Source of the DNA: a bacterium
GTDB taxonomy: Bacteria; Calescibacteriota; Calescibacteriia; Calescibacteriales; Calescibacteriaceae
DNA length: 49,093 nt
Assembly (NCBI GenBank): GCA_030550715.1
Contig: JAUQOU010000012.1
Span: 1-49,093, forward strand
Direction of reading: 5' to 3'
Positions 16,936 to 26,065 of the stretch are shown here, piece by piece. Each line of letters starts with the position of its first letter. Positions within the stretch are counted from its first letter, which is position 1. A model generated the notes under the pieces. That model did no database searches. It was given only the letters and a program-made list of their open reading frames with translations, and was not told where the DNA came from. The position numbers and the translations under genes were made by a program.

Positions 16936-17946
16936 ATGCTGGCGATAGAAAAAGATTCTGACGTTATTGAAGGGAAAAGGGAGGTTATCTCAGCTCTTTT
17001 ATCTGCTGAAAGTGTAGTTATAGCATCTCATGAGGGACCTGAGCCAGATGCCATCGGCTCTTCGTTAGCTCTTGGACTTGCACTTGAATCAATAGGTAAA
17101 AAAGTATATATATACAACAAAGATGGGCTTGAATCAGCAAAGTATCTGCCAGGATACTCAAAGCTGAAAACTTCTCTCCCAGATTTTCTTCCAGATATAT
17201 TCTGCGTTGTTGATTGCGCTAATTTGGATAGAATAGGAGATGAGGGAAAAAAATTTGCCGTCAGAACAACAATAGTCAATATTGACCATCACGATAAAGC
17301 GGAGAGATTTGGCACTTTTAATTTTATAGACCATACCGCTCCTGCCTGTGGCGTCCTCATATACGAAATACTAAAAGATATGAACATTGAAATAACACCC
17401 GATATAGCCACCAACATTTACGCAGCTATAGCAAAAGATACTATGGGGTTTTTGCTCCCTACCGTAGATGTGAGAACCTTGAAAATTGCTTCTGAACTCA
17501 TTGAGAGGAAAGCAGACCTTCTGGCTGTTATGAAAACTTTAAGATTTGCAACACTCAGGAAGTATAAACTTCTTTCAGAGTTTCTATCAAGAGTGGTTGT
17601 TGAAGATGGTATATCTTTCTCTTTTCTCTTCAAATCAGATTATGAAAAGTTTGGAGCAAAAGATGAAGATTCAGATGAGTTTATAGACCTCATAAGGTCA
17701 ATAGATGGTGTCAAAGCGTCTATATTCGTAAGGGAAAGAGATAATGAATTTTTTAAGGTAAGTTTGAGGTCTGACCCGCATTTAGATGTAGGCAAGATAG
17801 CGAGAAAATACGGTGGAGGAGGACATAAAAATGCTGCCGGCTTTAACATAAAAATCAAAAAAGACGAAGTTCTTAACTTCATAAGAAAAATAAAAGAGGA
17901 GATTTTAGAGCAAGAGAGGTTTTCTCATGAGCAAAATAACCACTAG
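16936..17946 (+). CDS. DHH/DHHA1 phosphoesterase, NrnA-like oligoribonuclease/pAp phosphatase
   Basis: 336 aa, cytoplasmic. The DHH domain has ASHEGPEPDAIGSSLA (normally HxNPDGDAxGS; the first Asp is Glu here), FCVVDCANLDRIGD, and the name-giving NIDHHDKAERFG. The C-terminal DHHA1 domain has KYGGGGHKNAAGF, the RNA-binding GGGH motif. Family members hydrolyse nano-RNA (2-5 nt) and 3'-phosphoadenosine 5'-phosphate using manganese. It is the first gene of a tightly spaced plus-strand run with galE, a ROK kinase, a membrane protein and truD. Confidence 0.88.
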   Translation: MLAIEKDSDVIEGKREVISALLSAESVVIASHEGPEPDAIGSSLALGLALESIGKKVYIYNKDGLESAKYLPGYSKLKTSLPDFLPDIFCVVDCANLDRIGDEGKKFAVRTTIVNIDHHDKAERFGTFNFIDHTAPACGVLIYEILKDMNIEITPDIATNIYAAIAKDTMGFLLPTVDVRTLKIASELIERKADLLAVMKTLRFATLRKYKLLSEFLSRVVVEDGISFSFLFKSDYEKFGAKDEDSDEFIDLIRSIDGVKASIFVRERDNEFFKVSLRSDPHLDVGKIARKYGGGGHKNAAGFNIKIKKDEVLNFIRKIKEEILEQERFSHEQNNH

Positions 17947-17968
17947 GAGGTAAAATTACCCTAATATC

Positions 17969-18964
17969 ATGAAAATACTTATCACCGGCGGAGCGGGATA
18001 TATAGGAAGCCATGTGATAAAACTCCTCTATCGCGAACTTAAAGAAAAAGCAGAAATACTTGTTTTAGATAACCTTTCTTACGGACATAAAGAAGCGGTT
18101 CTTTACGGGAAACTTGTTTTAGGAGATATAAGAGACAGAAAACTTTTGAGAAAAATCTACGAGGAGTTCTCTCCCGATGTTATAATGCATTTTGCTGCTT
18201 TTATATCTGTACCAGAAAGTGTTGAAAAACCTCTGATGTATTGGGAAAATAATGTTGGGGGTCTTATATCACTCCTTTATGAGCTTGAACCTTATCTCAA
18301 AACCAAAAAAGTTCGTTTTGTTTTTTCTTCAACCGCTGCGGTTTATGGAGAACCGGAAAGCGTTCCGATTTCAGAGGAATCAAAAACAGAACCTATCAAC
18401 CCTTACGGACAGTCAAAGCTCGCCTGCGAAAAAATACTCAGGGATTTTTCTCATGCTCAAAAGAATTTCTCTTATGTCTCTTTAAGATATTTTAATGTTG
18501 CGGGAGCTGACCCAGATGGGGAGATCGGTCAATCTTACAAAAACCCTATTCATCTTATATCCCGCCTCTTGAAAGTCGCAAAAGGAGAAATTGAATTCCT
18601 TGAAATATACGGAACAGATTATCCAACAAAAGATGGAACCTGTATCAGAGATTACATACATGTTTTTGATCTTGCTTGGTCTCATATTCTTGCGATGAAT
18701 TATCTCCTTGATGGCGGGAAGAACGATGTTTTCAATGTCGGCTATTGCAGTGGTTTTTCTGTCCTTGAAGTTGTGAGAACTGCTGAAAAAGTTATCGGAA
18801 GAGAACTACCAAAGAGATTTGCTCCAAGAAGGCCAGGGGACCCAGCAGTTCTTATTGCAGACAACAAGAAAATAAAAAGTATTCTTAATTTCTCAGAAAA
18901 ATTCAACGACCTTGAATTTATAATAAAGACAGCTTGGAACTGGGAGCTCAAAAGAAGATACTGA
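17969..18964 (+). CDS. galE: UDP-glucose 4-epimerase
   Basis: 331 aa extended short-chain dehydrogenase. NAD-binding ITGGAGYIGSHV at the N-terminus, the catalytic Ser in FSSTAAVYGEP and the YxxxK motif NPYGQSKLACEK are all present, with RYFNVAGAD and RDYIHVFDLA as in GalE. It interconverts UDP-glucose and UDP-galactose for surface polysaccharide. It starts 22 bp after the nrnA-like stop. An AGGAGG (17945-17950) overlapping the upstream stop lies 18 bases before the ATG, too far for normal use; a stop codon in frame prevents upstream extension. Confidence 0.93.
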   Translation: MKILITGGAGYIGSHVIKLLYRELKEKAEILVLDNLSYGHKEAVLYGKLVLGDIRDRKLLRKIYEEFSPDVIMHFAAFISVPESVEKPLMYWENNVGGLISLLYELEPYLKTKKVRFVFSSTAAVYGEPESVPISEESKTEPINPYGQSKLACEKILRDFSHAQKNFSYVSLRYFNVAGADPDGEIGQSYKNPIHLISRLLKVAKGEIEFLEIYGTDYPTKDGTCIRDYIHVFDLAWSHILAMNYLLDGGKNDVFNVGYCSGFSVLEVVRTAEKVIGRELPKRFAPRRPGDPAVLIADNKKIKSILNFSEKFNDLEFIIKTAWNWELKRRY

Positions 18965-19010
18965 ACATACTTTGCAGAAATTTTTTCTGTAAAATAAAAT
19001 TTTATCTGCT

Positions 19011-19901
19011 ATGGCAAAGAAGTTTTTGGGCATAGATATAGGCGGATCTTACATAAAGTTTGCAGATAGTGACGGTAAGAAGTTCAAGGAGAAAAATCCT
19101 TATGATTATGAGAAAATAATTGATTTGATCAATAGAGTTTCACAAAATTACGACTCTATTGGCATAGCGGTTGCTGGATTTGTGAATTTTGATGGTTTTA
19201 TTTACGAGTCGCCAAATATAAAATCACTCAACGGAAAAAAAATAGAAGTGAAAGGGAGACCTTATTTTGTCGCAAATGATGCGACCTTGGCATGTTTTGG
19301 TGAGGTTTCCTTCGGTGCAGGTAGAAAATGGAAAAGGAAAGGAATTGTCGTATGCTTGACATTAGGAACTGGACTCGGTGGTGGAGCTGTAATAGACGGG
19401 AAACCACTTTTCGGAGCTCGTGGAATAGCTATGGAGGTTGGACATATTCAGATATCAGATGATATCAGAAGGATATGTGTTTGTGGCAGAATTGGTTGTT
19501 CTGAGGAGTTTGTATCATCAAGAGCCATAGAGAGATTTTTCTTTGAAATAGCTTCGGAAAAAACAACATCAGAGAAAATTATAGAACTTGCAAATAAAGG
19601 GAATATAAATGCTATTGAGGCGTTGAGAAAATTCTCTTTTTATGTTGCAAGAGTTATTCAGAATGTCTCTCATATTTTCAATCCAGATGCGGTTATTATC
19701 TCGGGGGGAATAATAAATCATTTTAATCAGGTTATAGATATGATAAAACATGAGGCGAGAAAGATTATTATAAAGCCGATTTTTGATAGTATGGAGATTT
19801 TGCCTGCTGAACTCGGAGAGTTTTCTGGTGCCTTCGGTGGGCTAAAAATGGCTCAAATTATATACAGAAAAACTTCTCAAAAAAATTATATTGGTAGGTA
19901 G
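19011..19901 (+). CDS. ROK-family sugar kinase (glucokinase-like)
   Basis: 296 aa. The N-terminal phosphate loop GIDIGGSYIKFA, GTGLGGGAVIDGK of the ROK core, the EVGH-type sugar-contact segment MEVGHIQI, and the zinc motif CVCGRIGCSE are all in place. This supports an active hexokinase of the ROK family, most likely for glucose, N-acetylmannosamine or a similar sugar. Its position after galE suggests supply of hexose phosphate for nucleotide sugars. No DNA-binding domain is present, so it is not a ROK repressor. The upstream TAAAAT is 10 bases from the ATG. Confidence 0.9.
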   Translation: MAKKFLGIDIGGSYIKFADSDGKKFKEKNPYDYEKIIDLINRVSQNYDSIGIAVAGFVNFDGFIYESPNIKSLNGKKIEVKGRPYFVANDATLACFGEVSFGAGRKWKRKGIVVCLTLGTGLGGGAVIDGKPLFGARGIAMEVGHIQISDDIRRICVCGRIGCSEEFVSSRAIERFFFEIASEKTTSEKIIELANKGNINAIEALRKFSFYVARVIQNVSHIFNPDAVIISGGIINHFNQVIDMIKHEARKIIIKPIFDSMEILPAELGEFSGAFGGLKMAQIIYRKTSQKNYIGR

Positions 19902-19907
19902 CTTGTT

Positions 19908-20783
19908 ATGACCCGCGAGTTTTTTCTGCTGGCAAAACCCGTTTTATCTTTTATTGCCTTTTTCTCTTCGTTTTTGCTCTCTGTATGGGGAAAAAATCTT
20001 TACAATATCTCAACACAAGATTATGAAAAACTTGTCCTCGGCTTCCTGAGCTTATCAGGTATATATGTATCTTTCGTAAATCTTTTGTTCTCTCTGACTG
20101 AAAGAAAAGAGAGAATGAAATCTCCATTTTTTGCTCTGATTTTCTTCACTTTTTTAATTCTGCTTTTTCAGGAAGGAAATTTTCTCTACTTTGTTTTTCC
20201 TTACTTGAAGAAAATCAGAGTTGTTCTTATCATATACCTTCTTTTTATTTCCTTTCTTTATTTTACTTTTCCTTATGTTGAAAAATATTTCTTGCCTATT
20301 TCTTTTGCTTTCTTGATAGGCATAAATGAGATAAATTTTCCGTGGTTTTCAGATGAACTAAAAATTCTGATGTTTTTCCCGTTTTTAATATTGATTTTTT
20401 TCGGCAATACAAAAGAGGAGGAGCTGGCAATCTTATTTTTTCTTGTATTTCTCTTTATGATTGGAAGAGATGTTATAACTTTTGGTGGAATCATCTCACT
20501 TTTCATACGTTCTCTTATTTTTTTCAACAGAAAAATGAAGTACCTGATACCTATATTTATTTCTCCTATCTTTCTTGTTTTAGGGTATTTTTCTTTTCTC
20601 AATTTTCAAAGAGGGATACCGTTTTTTGAGCCGTTTAATTTTCTTGCAAAAATAAAATTACTCCTTCTTTCCCTTCTTGTCGTATATATTTTCGTTCTAA
20701 TTTACGAGCTGATTTTTGTTTTTTTCAGTCGAAAACATCTACCACAGAAACTTAAAATTTCAAAAAATGAGATATTGAGTTAA
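19908..20783 (+). CDS. Polytopic membrane protein of unknown function
   Basis: 291 aa with about eight to nine hydrophobic helices rich in Phe, Leu and Ile, short loops, and a basic C-terminal tail (SRKHLPQKLK). I see no conserved catalytic motif. The start is 6 bp after the ROK kinase stop, with TAGGTAG a few bases upstream as a possible weak ribosome binding site, so it is co-transcribed. Function unknown. Confidence 0.65.
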   Translation: MTREFFLLAKPVLSFIAFFSSFLLSVWGKNLYNISTQDYEKLVLGFLSLSGIYVSFVNLLFSLTERKERMKSPFFALIFFTFLILLFQEGNFLYFVFPYLKKIRVVLIIYLLFISFLYFTFPYVEKYFLPISFAFLIGINEINFPWFSDELKILMFFPFLILIFFGNTKEEELAILFFLVFLFMIGRDVITFGGIISLFIRSLIFFNRKMKYLIPIFISPIFLVLGYFSFLNFQRGIPFFEPFNFLAKIKLLLLSLLVVYIFVLIYELIFVFFSRKHLPQKLKISKNEILS

Positions 20784-20786
20784 AAT
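20781..20786 (+). promoter_or_regulatory. -10-like TAAAAT before truD
   Basis: TAAAAT followed by 8 bases and ATG at 20795. Its first three bases are the stop codon of the upstream membrane protein gene, so an internal promoter may exist within the run. Confidence 0.35.
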
Positions 20787-20794
20787 TAAAATAT

Positions 20795-22144
20795 ATGAAA
20801 GTCAAGTTCAGAGCTGAGGATTTTTTTGTTGAGGAAGTACTAAAAGACGGAGTAGTAGAGACGAAAAAGGTTTCTCTTGAAAGGAAACCAAATATGTTTG
20901 CTGTTTACAGGGTTAAAAAGAGAAATGTTGATACTCTAACTGTAATACATGAGATGTCAAAGATATTGAAAATTCCACGAGATATGTTTTTTTCTTGTGG
21001 CCTGAAAGATAAGTATTCTGAATCAATTCAGTTCATAGCTGTAAGTGAAAGAGGTTTCAAAAATAAAATAGTTGAGAGAGTGAGGACAGAAAATTTTGAA
21101 GCTGATTTTGTTGGTGAAAGCAGAGAACCGCTGAGCTCAAAACACATAATGAGAAACTTTTTCAGAATAGTTCTGAGAGATATTGATGATAGCGAGCTCA
21201 AAGAGTACGAGGAGGGAATAAAGCAGGTTGCGATTTCAGGGTTCCCAAATTACTTCGATGAACAAAGATTCGGTTCCGCAAGACACTTTGCAGATGAGAG
21301 AAGCGAGGAATTTTTAGATTTCATCGGCAAGAGGGTGCTAAGGGGTGATTTTGAAGGTGCCCTGAAAATACACTTTCAAGCTGTATCAGAACACGATAGA
21401 AGCAGAGTTAAAAAGTTCAAGAAAGTTATGAGGGAAAAATGGGGAAATTGGGCTGAATGTCTTTTGGAAGCGCAAGATAAAAATGATATAAAAATTTTAA
21501 GATATCTTTTGAGGAAACCGAATGATTTCAAAGGTGCTTTTGCAATGATTGACCCGAGATTGGGGCGACTCTACCTTGAGGTCTATCAAAACTATATATT
21601 CAACAGAGTTCTCGCAGAATTTATAAAGAAAAGATTCTCAAGATATTATCTCTTCCCTTATGTAGCCGGATTTTTCGTCTTCCCTTATAAACCGGCTTAC
21701 TCCGAGGTTTCTGTTATAAAGGATTTAAAAATTCCTCTTCCGCATCCAGATGCTGAAATTCCACCAGAGATAGAAGAGATATACTATGAAGTTTTAAAAG
21801 ATGAAGGCGTTTCACTTTCTGATTTCAGGTCTTCAATAAACTCAATTGATTTTGTGAATTCTGTAAGAAGTGCGTGGGAGATACCTGAAAAACTTGAATG
21901 GAAGATCTCCAACGATGAATTTCACGAGAGGAGAAAAAAAATTGAGCTATCTTTTTATCTGAAAAAAGGAGTTTTTGCTACGATGATTATCAAAAGCATT
22001 ACTCCTTTGCTTCCCGTTTCTGATACCGAGAAAAAACCCATTCCTGTGATATACACAAAAGATGGAAAGGAGATCAAGGTTGAAAGAACGCAAGATCAAT
22101 TTGAGAGGAAAAAAGTTATCATACTTTCTCGTTCTAGTTCGTAG
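20795..22144 (+). CDS. truD: tRNA pseudouridine(13) synthase TruD
   Basis: 449 aa. The catalytic motif CGLKDKYSE contains the nucleophilic Asp72 (GLKD), and NYFDEQRFGS matches the TruD signature NYFGxQRFG. It isomerises U13 in tRNA-Glu. The length, greater than that of E. coli TruD (349 aa), resembles archaeal/eukaryotic Pus7-type members with a larger insertion domain. The 3' end overlaps the convergent ABC exporter gene by 49 bp, so the last 16 codons of truD are also antisense coding sequence. Confidence 0.9.
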   Translation: MKVKFRAEDFFVEEVLKDGVVETKKVSLERKPNMFAVYRVKKRNVDTLTVIHEMSKILKIPRDMFFSCGLKDKYSESIQFIAVSERGFKNKIVERVRTENFEADFVGESREPLSSKHIMRNFFRIVLRDIDDSELKEYEEGIKQVAISGFPNYFDEQRFGSARHFADERSEEFLDFIGKRVLRGDFEGALKIHFQAVSEHDRSRVKKFKKVMREKWGNWAECLLEAQDKNDIKILRYLLRKPNDFKGAFAMIDPRLGRLYLEVYQNYIFNRVLAEFIKKRFSRYYLFPYVAGFFVFPYKPAYSEVSVIKDLKIPLPHPDAEIPPEIEEIYYEVLKDEGVSLSDFRSSINSIDFVNSVRSAWEIPEKLEWKISNDEFHERRKKIELSFYLKKGVFATMIIKSITPLLPVSDTEKKPIPVIYTKDGKEIKVERTQDQFERKKVIILSRSSS

Positions 22145-23775
22145 ATTTTCCCGTTTTCTAAAAGCAAAAATCTTTTTGCCCATTTTGCTGTGCTGATTTT
22201 ATGCGAGATCACAATAACGGTCTTTCCTTGCATGAGGTTCTCAAAAGCTCTCAGAAGTTCCTGTTCTAATTTTGGGTCAAGAGAAGAAGTTGGCTCATCC
22301 ATTATGATTATGGGAGAATTTTTGAGTATGGCTCTCGCGATAGAAATTCTGTGCTTTTGTCCTACTGACAGATTTTTTCCGTTCTCTCCGCATATATGAT
22401 TTGCACCGTTTGGAAATGAAGATAGGTCAAGTTCTGCAAGTTCAATCGCTCGCAAGACCTCTTCTCTTGTTGAATTCGGTTTTGCAAATGCAACATTGTT
22501 ATAGATTGTATCATCAAAAATAAATGGTTCCTGTTCAACAAAACTTATCAGAGACCTCAAAGATGCCAAATCTATATCTTTTATGTTTATGCCGTCTATT
22601 ATTATCTCACCTTCTGTTGGGTCAAAGAATCTTGGAATCAGAGAGACAAGCGATGTTTTTCCTGCTCCCGAACTCCCCAATATGCAGATCCTATCTCCTT
22701 TTTCTATTCTGAGGTCAATTTTATCTAATACTAATTTTTCATCAAAATACAAAGATACATTTTTAAATTCGATATACTTTTCAAAAGTTTTTTTCTTTAT
22801 TTCTCCACTTTTCATTGTTGGAAGCTTTTCAAGTTCTCCAATTCGGTATATAGATGGTAGAATTCTGAAAAACTCAGGAAATGTTGTGGTGAGTTTTTTT
22901 ATCGGTTCCCATAGACCTATTACCGCTCCGAAGAAAGCTAAAAATGTTCCTGATGTTATTTTTCCTGAGAGCATATCGTATGATGAGAAGATGAGAACGA
23001 AAGCTACAATAATTGCTCCTGCAAGTTCAGATATTGAAGATGATATTTCTGGAAGGACTTCGCTTTTTATCTTCTGTTTTCTGAAAATTTCAAGATATCT
23101 TTTAACTCCTTCAACGAAAGATTCTATTGAATATATTCTTACGACTTTTGCTCCTTGTATTGCTTCTATTATGTGGCGTGATATTTTGTCTGCTGATTCC
23201 CTTGTTTTTGCCGAGGACTTTTTTACTTTCTTGCTTATATACCTTGTGGGAAAAATCACGACCGAAAAAGACAGAAGAGAAAACAGAGCAAGCTTCCAGT
23301 TGAGATATATCAAAGTTGCGGAAAGAAATATGAGGTTTAAAGGTTCTTTGATTATTGTGAGAATCACTTTTGGGAGTGCAGATAAAACCTCAATATCTGA
23401 TGATATGCGGGAGATGACATCTGCTGAGTGTTTCTGCTTGTTCAGAGGTATCTGATGAATTTTGTTTATTATTTTTTCTCTCAGATTTTTTATTGCTTTT
23501 TGAACTGCGCTTTGAATTAAGAACGCGGAAAGTGCTCTTGATATTCCGACGGCAATAAATATCATGACTATAATGACTGCTGTTTGGAAAACTAATTTTT
23601 GGTTTTTCTCTATAATGCCTTTGTCTATTGTTCTTTGAGCGAGCAGAGCAAGAGAAGCCCTTGAAGATGATACGACTATTGAAAAAGGTATGGAAAGAAG
23701 GATATATGGTATTTGATTCTTGAAAATACTTATTGTTTTGAAAATATCATCAGTGAATTCTTTTAATTTTTTCAT
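22096..23775 (-). CDS. MsbA-like ABC exporter (membrane plus ATPase half-transporter)
   Basis: 559 aa. Residues about 1-310 contain roughly six membrane helices (IPYILLSIPFSIVVSS; VIIVMIFIAVGISRALSAFL). The nucleotide-binding domain has Walker A GSSGAGKTS (about 366-374), signature NLSVGQKHRI (LSVGQ instead of LSGGQ), Walker B IIIMDEPTSSLDP and the H-loop VISHKIS. It acts as a homodimer in the inner membrane. With rmlA 21 bp upstream, lipid-linked glycan or lipid A export is plausible (inference). The 3' end overlaps truD. Confidence 0.9.
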   Translation of the reverse strand: MKKLKEFTDDIFKTISIFKNQIPYILLSIPFSIVVSSSRASLALLAQRTIDKGIIEKNQKLVFQTAVIIVMIFIAVGISRALSAFLIQSAVQKAIKNLREKIINKIHQIPLNKQKHSADVISRISSDIEVLSALPKVILTIIKEPLNLIFLSATLIYLNWKLALFSLLSFSVVIFPTRYISKKVKKSSAKTRESADKISRHIIEAIQGAKVVRIYSIESFVEGVKRYLEIFRKQKIKSEVLPEISSSISELAGAIIVAFVLIFSSYDMLSGKITSGTFLAFFGAVIGLWEPIKKLTTTFPEFFRILPSIYRIGELEKLPTMKSGEIKKKTFEKYIEFKNVSLYFDEKLVLDKIDLRIEKGDRICILGSSGAGKTSLVSLIPRFFDPTEGEIIIDGINIKDIDLASLRSLISFVEQEPFIFDDTIYNNVAFAKPNSTREEVLRAIELAELDLSSFPNGANHICGENGKNLSVGQKHRISIARAILKNSPIIIMDEPTSSLDPKLEQELLRAFENLMQGKTVIVISHKISTAKWAKRFLLLENGKIYELERESMITFFLSN

Positions 23776-23796
23776 TTCAAATTACTTTTTCTGTTT

Positions 23797-24678
23797 TTAT
23801 TCGCTTTCATCTAAAATTTTCCGCAAGTATTTTCCGTAATCAGTTTTTTCAAGCTTTTTTGCTATCTCTTCAAGCTTTTTCCTATCAATCCACTTATTTT
23901 TGAAAGATATCTCTTCAATACATCCTATCATCAGACCTGTTTTTTTCTCTATTGTTGCGACGAATTCACCTGCTTCAAGGAAGCTATCGTATGTTCCCGC
24001 ATCAAACCACGCAAACCCCCTTCCCAAAAGCTTCACTTTGAGCTTGCCTTCCTTCAGATATTGGTTATTGACAGATGTTATCTCCAGCTCTCCTCTCCAA
24101 GACGGTTCAACTTTTTTTGCTTTTTCAAATACTGTGCTATCGTATATGTACAGCCCAACTACTGCAAAATTTGATTTTGGATTTTTTGGTTTTTCTTCTA
24201 TTGATATTACTCTTCCAGAAGAGTCAAATTCTATTATTCCATATCTTTCAGGGTCATTTACATAGTATCCGAACACAAAAGCACCACCATTTTTTTCAAC
24301 TTCTTCCTTTGCAGAAATAAGAACTTCGGGAAGCCCATGTCCGAAAAATATATTGTCTCCAAGAATAAGGCATATGCTGTCTCCTTTTGCGAATTCCTCT
24401 GCGCACAAGAGAGCGTGAGCAAGTCCCCGAGGTTCTTCCTGAACAGTATAGCTTATCTTCATACCAAGATCTGAACCATCTCCGAAAAACTTTTTGAAAA
24501 GAGGAATATCTTCTCTGTTTGCAACGAATATCACTTCTCTTATTTTCATAAGCATAAGAACAGAAAGCGGATAGTATATCATGGGTTTATTGTATATCGG
24601 CAGAAAATGCTTATTTATACCATATGTTATTGGGTATAATCTTGTCCCTGAACCGCCTGCTAATATCACTCCCTTCAT
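23797..24678 (-). CDS. rmlA: Glucose-1-phosphate thymidylyltransferase
   Basis: 293 aa, the standard RmlA length. The N-terminal nucleotide-binding motif [40 protein letters not shown] (RmlA GLAQAF region) and [11 protein letters not shown] are all conserved. It makes dTDP-glucose for dTDP-deoxysugars such as rhamnose. The rmlBCD genes are not in the window. It is probably co-transcribed with the ABC exporter downstream. TAAAAT lies 8 bases before the ATG. Confidence 0.95.
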   Translation of the reverse strand: MKGVILAGGSGTRLYPITYGINKHFLPIYNKPMIYYPLSVLMLMKIREVIFVANREDIPLFKKFFGDGSDLGMKISYTVQEEPRGLAHALLCAEEFAKGDSICLILGDNIFFGHGLPEVLISAKEEVEKNGGAFVFGYYVNDPERYGIIEFDSSGRVISIEEKPKNPKSNFAVVGLYIYDSTVFEKAKKVEPSWRGELEITSVNNQYLKEGKLKVKLLGRGFAWFDAGTYDSFLEAGEFVATIEKKTGLMIGCIEEISFKNKWIDRKKLEEIAKKLEKTDYGKYLRKILDESE

Positions 24679-24686
24679 GATTTTAA

Positions 24687-24692
24687 ATTTTA
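24687..24692 (-). promoter_or_regulatory. -10-like TAAAAT before rmlA
   Basis: On the minus strand TAAAAT is followed by 8 bases and the ATG at 24678, with no Shine-Dalgarno. Confidence 0.4.
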
Positions 24693-24803
24693 AACTTCTT
24701 GGAAGGATATTACTTTTGATGATATAATTCCTGTTTGCTTATCAATCTCTTTTTAACTGTGAATTCATCTGTCATTTTTCAGGAAAAATAAAAAAATCTT
24801 TTT

Positions 24804-24809
24804 TAAACT
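24804..24809 (+). promoter_or_regulatory. -10-like TAAACT before tolB
   Basis: TAAACT followed by 6 bases and ATG at 24816. No Shine-Dalgarno is present. Confidence 0.3.
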
Positions 24810-24815
24810 AAATTT

Positions 24816-25979
24816 ATGAGTATGCTGAAAGTTTTTTTTCTTTTACTTGGAATAATATCTCTTGAACAAGAAGAGAAACTTATAATAGATATTACTTCTC
24901 CAAAATATAAGCCAGTCAAAGTCATACTTGAAAGTTCAAAAGATACTTCTTCTATTTCAGAGATGATAAAGAGAAACTTGAAGGTTATAGGTTATGTTGA
25001 GCTTGTTGAGAGTTCGCCAGATGTTCTGCTTTCTTTGAGCAAAGAAGGTGATTTTTTTGTTCTCAAAGGTTTCTTCGGCAAAGGTAAAGACCCAATTTTT
25101 ATATTGAGAGCAAAATCAGAAAGTCCAACTGCTATTGCGGACGCTCTTTCTAACCAGATAATATCAAAAATAACAGGGCTGAAAGTAGATATATTTGGAC
25201 GCAAGCTTTTTTTCCTCTCAAACGAAGAAGGAAAAAAAGAAATATACTCTATGGATTTTCTATCTGGAAAGAGAGAAAAATTTATTCAAGCAAAGTCGTT
25301 TATCCCTTTTTTCTCTGTATCTCCTGACGCATCAAAAATCGCATTAGTGCATTTTAATGGCAAAGAGTATTCATTATATATAGCTGATTCCTCTACGAAA
25401 AAACTCTATACAACATCTATAAAGTTCGGAATGTTTCTCAGTCCTTATTTTTCTGACAACGATAATCTCATAATACCTTGGAACGATGGGAAAGGAGCTA
25501 ACATATATGTTCTTAACCTGAAAGAAAAGAGTTTCAAAAAAATTACATCTGGAAACTCTGATGTTATGGGAAAGATTACTCCCGATGGAAAGAGTTTGAT
25601 TTTTGTTTCTGGTCGCCTTGGTCTGCCACAGATATTTGTGAAAGATTTAAAGAACGGAAGGGAGTCAGTTCTACCACTTTCTGGAAACTATAACACATCT
25701 CCTGATATATCTCCTGATGGGAAAAAAATTGTATTCTCAAAGCTTGAAGGCAATAGGTTCAGTATATATATTTATGATTTTGATCGCTCTGAGGAGAGAC
25801 CTATTATCACAAACTTCGGCTCTGCTGAAAATCCTACATGGACTCCTGATGGGAACTTCATAATTTTCTCCTCAAACATAGATGGAGATTATGATCTATA
25901 TATCACTGACCAGTATGGAAATTTCAAAAACAAAATTTTTGATACTCAAAAAGATGAGACAATGGGTTTCCTGAAATAA
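24816..25979 (+). CDS. tolB: TolB-like periplasmic beta-propeller protein
   Basis: 387 aa. A short hydrophobic N-terminus (MLKVFFLLLGIISL) serves as signal peptide. An N-terminal alpha/beta domain (about 20-120) precedes WD40-like/PD40 blades: VSPDASKIALVHF, TPDGKSLIFVSG, SPDGKKIVFSK and TPDGNFIIFSS, each followed by a strand with DLY/SIYIYD. TolB binds Pal and links the Tol system to the outer membrane. A pal gene follows directly. The tolQRA genes are not present in this window. Confidence 0.88.
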   Translation: MSMLKVFFLLLGIISLEQEEKLIIDITSPKYKPVKVILESSKDTSSISEMIKRNLKVIGYVELVESSPDVLLSLSKEGDFFVLKGFFGKGKDPIFILRAKSESPTAIADALSNQIISKITGLKVDIFGRKLFFLSNEEGKKEIYSMDFLSGKREKFIQAKSFIPFFSVSPDASKIALVHFNGKEYSLYIADSSTKKLYTTSIKFGMFLSPYFSDNDNLIIPWNDGKGANIYVLNLKEKSFKKITSGNSDVMGKITPDGKSLIFVSGRLGLPQIFVKDLKNGRESVLPLSGNYNTSPDISPDGKKIVFSKLEGNRFSIYIYDFDRSEERPIITNFGSAENPTWTPDGNFIIFSSNIDGDYDLYITDQYGNFKNKIFDTQKDETMGFLK

Positions 25980-26028
25980 TTTTTCAGTGTTTTGTTTCTT
26001 GTTTTTCTCTTCTGAATTTTTTGTTTTT

Positions 26029-26057
26029 TTGCATTAGAGGTTCTGATTTTTTATAAT
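26029..26057 (+). promoter_or_regulatory. Sigma-70-type promoter for pal
   Basis: TTGCAT (26029-26034), a 17-bp spacer and a perfect TATAAT (26052-26057), with 8 bases between the -10 and the ATG at 26066. Transcription would start at or within a base or two of the start codon. This is the clearest example of the leaderless pattern in the window. Confidence 0.6.
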
Positions 26058-26065
26058 TGATAGCT

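Noticed and set aside
22583-23455. 290-codon plus-strand open frame
   Set aside because: It is antisense to the ABC exporter, which has all Walker and signature motifs; the frame has no domain-like pattern.
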